Under the pieces are notes generated by a model. The model had not been told where the DNA came from. It ran no database searches and saw only the letters and a program-made list of their open reading frames with translations. This document shows, one piece after another, positions 31,079 through 33,501 of a stretch of DNA of 33,501 nt (position 1 is its first letter; each line of letters opens with the position of its first letter). The translations under genes were made by a program, and so were the position numbers. The DNA lies in contig DKPL01000059.1 in the NCBI GenBank assembly GCA_002471185.1, forward strand, positions 1 to 33,501, given 5' to 3'. The DNA is from Bacteroides sp. UBA7335. GTDB lineage: Bacteria > Bacteroidota > Bacteroidia > Bacteroidales > Bacteroidaceae.

Positions 31079-32098
31079 ATGTTAAGACAATCACATCCAA
31101 AACATCTTTATTTGAAATATTCTAAAAAGATTAAGAACTTTCTGCTGAGTGCTAAAAGCAGAGAGTTCTTAATCTTTTTGTTTTTTTTATTCATTGCTTC
31201 GGGCTTTTGGTTGCTACAAACGTTAGACAAAGAGTACGAAACAGAAATTGATGTTCCTATCCGTTTGAAGGGAGTTCCCGAAGATGTAGTGATTACCTCT
31301 GATATTGTGCCCAATGTTCAGGTGAAAATAAAAGATCGTGGTACAGCTCTATTTAACTATCTACTTCGTGGTCAGCTTGCCCCGGTATTTATCGATTTTA
31401 ACGAAGACTTTGTGAAAAACAATCATGTGAAGATTCGTTCCACTGATATCGAGCGCAAAGTGCTTGGGCAGTTTAATGTTTCTACCCGTTTATTATCACT
31501 TTCACCCGATACTCTCGATTATATCTACTCTACAGGTAAGTCAAAGTTGATTCCGGTGAAGTTGTCAGGTTATGTCACTGCTGCTCGACAATATTATATC
31601 TCGGATACTCTTTATTCGCCGGATTCGGTGAAGGTGTATGCGCCACAGGCTATCCTCGACACCCTGACTGCTGCCTATACGCAGCCATTTAAGAAGACTG
31701 ATATTTCAGACACGTTGCGTTGTAACCTCACACTGGCTAAGATTAGAGGAGTAAAGTTTGTTCCGGATAATATCAACTGTATCTTGACCACTGATATCTA
31801 TACCGAGAAAACTCTTGAAGTGCCTATTGTAGGTATTGGTTTTCCTTCGGATAAAGTATTGCGAACTTTTCCATCGAAAGTAAAAGTAACCTTTAGGGTA
31901 GGAGTAGGACAGTTCAAACAAATCACTGCCGATGATTTTTCTATTGTTGTGCCTTATGAGAATTTGTTTCGCAATGACTCAGACAAATGTGGAGTTATGC
32001 TGCAATATGCCCCCGATGGAGTAAGTCAAATTCGTATCACTCCCGAGCAAGTCGATTTTCTAATAGAGCAAAATACCGTTTCAGTCAATGAGCATTAA
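31079..32098 (+). CDS. YbbR-domain membrane protein (CdaR-like)
   Basis: 339 aa. A cytoplasmic N-terminus is followed by a single membrane helix (about 29-50). The rest is periplasmic and beta-rich, with the YbbR pattern (ETEIDVPIRLKGVPEDVVI, PNVQVKIKDRG) and one or more diverged repeats downstream. YbbR proteins (CdaR in Firmicutes) regulate diadenylate cyclase; no cyclase gene is nearby, so the role here is open. The 3' end overlaps coaE by 11 nt, indicating co-translation. Confidence 0.85.
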   Translation: MLRQSHPKHLYLKYSKKIKNFLLSAKSREFLIFLFFLFIASGFWLLQTLDKEYETEIDVPIRLKGVPEDVVITSDIVPNVQVKIKDRGTALFNYLLRGQLAPVFIDFNEDFVKNNHVKIRSTDIERKVLGQFNVSTRLLSLSPDTLDYIYSTGKSKLIPVKLSGYVTAARQYYISDTLYSPDSVKVYAPQAILDTLTAAYTQPFKKTDISDTLRCNLTLAKIRGVKFVPDNINCILTTDIYTEKTLEVPIVGIGFPSDKVLRTFPSKVKVTFRVGVGQFKQITADDFSIVVPYENLFRNDSDKCGVMLQYAPDGVSQIRITPEQVDFLIEQNTVSVNEH

Positions 32099-32714
32099 AC
32101 TAGGAATCACCGGTGGCATAGGCTCCGGCAAAAGTGTTGTCTCTAGGTTGTTGAGTATCCTTGGCATTCCTGTCTATATATCAGATGTCGAAGCCAAACG
32201 ACTCACCACTACCCATCCCGATATACAGCGCTCGCTTCGTCAGTTACTAGGCGATGAAGTATATCGCAATGGCGAGTTAAACAAAACTCTGCTAGCTACT
32301 TATCTATTTGCCGATGCTCTCAATGCCGCACGCATCAACCAAATCATTCATCCGGTAGTGAAAGCCGATTTTCAGCAATGGACATTACGTCATGCACAAT
32401 ATCCCATTTTAGCCATGGAGTCTGCTATTCTTATCGAGTCTGGATTTACCGATTTAGTAGATTCTATACTTTTGGTTTATGCCCCTCTTGAGATACGTGT
32501 AGCTCGTGCCATGGCTCGCGATAGTGCTACCGAAGAGCAAATAAAGCAGCGCATTTGTGCTCAAATGAGTGATGAAGAAAAGAAAATACACGCCGATTAC
32601 GTGATTTTAAATGATGGTGAAATACCATTAATCCCACAGGTTTTAGCGCTTATTTCTTCACTTTCTCAAAAATATCCTTACCTTTGCCCCTCAGAAAATA
32701 ACTCATTAATTTAA
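32088..32714 (+). CDS. coaE: Dephospho-CoA kinase
   Basis: 208 aa, normal length. It performs the last step of coenzyme A synthesis, phosphorylating the 3'-hydroxyl of dephospho-CoA. The P-loop GITGGIGSGKS is at residues 6-16. DVEAKRL (substrate-binding Asp) and the IHPVV motif with AMESAILIESG follow, and the lid region is around VARAMARDSATEEQIKQRI. It overlaps the YbbR gene by 11 nt and is 7 nt from the DUF5606 gene. Confidence 0.96.
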   Translation: MSIKLGITGGIGSGKSVVSRLLSILGIPVYISDVEAKRLTTTHPDIQRSLRQLLGDEVYRNGELNKTLLATYLFADALNAARINQIIHPVVKADFQQWTLRHAQYPILAMESAILIESGFTDLVDSILLVYAPLEIRVARAMARDSATEEQIKQRICAQMSDEEKKIHADYVILNDGEIPLIPQVLALISSLSQKYPYLCPSENNSLI

Positions 32715-32721
32715 AAATATC

Positions 32722-33153
32722 ATGTTGAAGACTATTTTGTCTATTTCGGGAAAACCGGGATTATATAAACTTATTTCGCAGGGAAAAAATATGTTGATTG
32801 TAGAGTCATTAGATGCTTCAAAGAAGCGTTTCCCAGCATATGGCAACGAAAAAATCATTTCATTGGCTGATATTGCGATGTACACGGACGAAGAAGAAGT
32901 TCCTTTGTATGAAGTACTTGAATCGATGAACACAAAAGAAAATGGTCAAGCTGTGACATTAGATCCTAAGAAAGCAAAACCTGAAGAGTTGCGTGCTTAC
33001 TTGGCAGAAGTGTTGCCAAATTTCGACCGCGACCGTGTGTACGTTGCCGATATCAAGAAGTTGATTCAATGGTACAACATTTTAATTGAAAACGGCATTA
33101 CTACTTTTGCACCCGATGCAGACGGTGTTGAAGAAGAAGAAGGCGCAGAATAA
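32722..33153 (+). CDS. DUF5606-type conserved Bacteroidota protein
   Basis: 143 aa, cytoplasmic. LKTILSISGKPGLYKLISQG is a strand-rich start that resembles a small SH3-like barrel. A helical region follows (LDPKKAKPEELRAYLAEVLPNFDRDRVY, about residues 74-105, then SDIKKLIQWY-like), ending in an acidic Glu tail. I recognise it as the DUF5606 type by its conserved N-terminal segment, but the function is unknown. It is the last gene of the nusB-yajC-YbbR-coaE run and is followed by a double hairpin ending in a strong terminator. Confidence 0.85.
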   Translation: MLKTILSISGKPGLYKLISQGKNMLIVESLDASKKRFPAYGNEKIISLADIAMYTDEEEVPLYEVLESMNTKENGQAVTLDPKKAKPEELRAYLAEVLPNFDRDRVYVADIKKLIQWYNILIENGITTFAPDADGVEEEEGAE

Positions 33154-33159
33154 AAAAAC

Positions 33160-33181
33160 GACAACTGTTGAAGCAGTTGTC
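33160..33181 (+). other. Short hairpin after the DUF5606 gene
   Basis: GACAACTG (33160-33167) and CAGTTGTC (33174-33181) form an 8-bp stem with no T-run, just upstream of the main terminator. It may stabilise the transcript end. Confidence 0.6.
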
Positions 33182-33192
33182 ACAAAATAGCT

Positions 33193-33231
33193 AAGCGGTT
33201 GATATTTCAAGTGAGTATCAACCGCTTTTTT
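33193..33231 (+). terminator. Terminator of the nusB-coaE operon
   Basis: AAGCGGTTGATA (33193-33204) pairs perfectly with TATCAACCGCTT (33216-33227), with an 11-nt loop and a run of Ts to 33231. Confidence 0.93.
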
Positions 33232-33340
33232 GTTCGCTTTATTATTTGCAATATACTATTTAGTAAATTATGCTGTGTGGTAATTAATTTATACTTGAAT
33301 TTGTGCGCTGTTAGTCTATAATCACTCATGATTTGAGTAT

Positions 33341-33370
33341 TTTCCCCATCTTTCCCCATCTTTCCCTGTC
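33341..33370. repeat. Three 10-bp tandem repeats
   Basis: TTTCCCCATC occurs at 33341-33350 and 33351-33360, followed by TTTCCCTGTC at 33361-33370. The period is close to one helical turn, and the tract is pyrimidine-rich. Confidence 0.8.
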
Positions 33371-33430
33371 TTCTATTTCTTTAAAATGCTGTTTGTTAGT
33401 ATTTTAACCTCTCTTTTTGTCCTAAAAATT

Positions 33431-33501
33431 CCACAGTAACTTTTGCCTCAAAACATAGTAACTTTTGACCTAAAACATAGTAACTTTTGCACCAAAACAT
33501 A
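33431..33501. repeat. 22-bp direct tandem repeats running off the window end
   Basis: Three full units (33431-33452, 33453-33474, 33475-33496) and the start of a fourth (33497-33501). The shared core is ACATAGTAACTTTTG, with a variable CC/AC-rich stretch and AAA. There are no spacers, so this is not CRISPR. The period is about two helical turns. Function unknown; iterons or repeated protein-binding sites are possible. Confidence 0.85.

Larger units (their letters stand above)
33232..33501. other. Non-coding right end of the window
   Basis: No convincing gene in this AT-rich stretch. It holds a small inverted repeat ACTCA/TGAGT (33324-33338), three 10-bp tandem copies of TTTCCCCATC or a close variant (33341-33370), an inverted repeat TTAAAAT/ATTTTAA (33381-33407), and the 22-bp tandem repeats that reach the window edge. 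Confidence 0.6.

Noticed and set aside
33431..33501. Possible CRISPR array
   Set aside because: The repeats are directly adjacent with no unique spacers, and no cas genes are visible.

Overview
The window looks like chromosome of a Bacteroidota bacterium, most likely order Bacteroidales and close to Bacteroidaceae. The reasons are: about a dozen promoters of the TTTG-N19-23-TAnnTTTG type; almost no Shine-Dalgarno sequences; a SusR/SusB starch pair; a PUR-domain protein; a DUF5606-type protein; the long Bacteroidota form of NusB; and a Bacteroides-like glutamine synthetase. The DNA is AT-rich, with most genes in tight, overlapping operons closed by strong hairpin-plus-T-run terminators. I see no rRNA, tRNA, IS element, prophage or CRISPR array.

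Layout. (1) 1-446: a small Cys-rich lipoprotein. (2) 883-7527: a branched-chain amino-acid operon, leuA-leuC-leuD-cimA-small membrane protein-leuB. It is preceded by a well-formed ribosome-dependent attenuator: a 27-codon leader peptide rich in Ile and Leu, an antiterminator and a terminator. The fourth gene resembles Leptospira-type citramalate synthase, so the operon probably makes both leucine and the 2-oxobutyrate precursor of isoleucine. That fits a leader containing more Ile than Leu codons. (3) 7625-9246: glutamine synthetase with its own promoter and terminator. (4) 9328-13416: a four-gene envelope sugar operon (polyprenyl-phosphate glycosyltransferase, tandem LAB_N membrane protein, ArnT-like GT39/83 transferase, UDP-glucuronate 4-epimerase). 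It reads like a complete route for putting a uronic acid, probably galacturonate, on a periplasm-facing glycolipid. (5) 13449-14735: enolase on the minus strand. (6) 15102-19193: two overlapping LacI-type palindromes, a SusR-like membrane regulator and a GH97 alpha-glucosidase of the inverting SusB type, with no SusC/SusD. (7) 19285-20762: a PurF paralogue that has lost the glutaminase cysteine but kept the PRPP loop and likely Fe-S cysteines. (8) 20835-23341: pepT and gcvT. (9) 23445-26260: a CPA2 cation:proton antiporter and a HIT protein. (10) 26277-29599, minus strand: PUR protein, ribosomal L25, peptidyl-tRNA hydrolase, Hsp15-like S4 protein and a UroD-superfamily protein with a corrinoid-methyltransferase-like zinc motif. 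(11) 29706-33231: nusB, yajC, a YbbR-domain gene, coaE and a DUF5606 gene. (12) 33232-33501: non-coding, ending in 22-bp tandem repeats that run off the window.

The parts most worth a second look are the Ile/Leu attenuator with its cimA-containing operon, the uronate-lipid module with a SWEET-like 3-1-3 membrane protein, the glutaminase-dead PurF paralogue, and the tandem repeats at the right edge. Several genes have a first in-frame TTG codon upstream of a better ATG; the starts given here use promoter position and family N-termini to choose.
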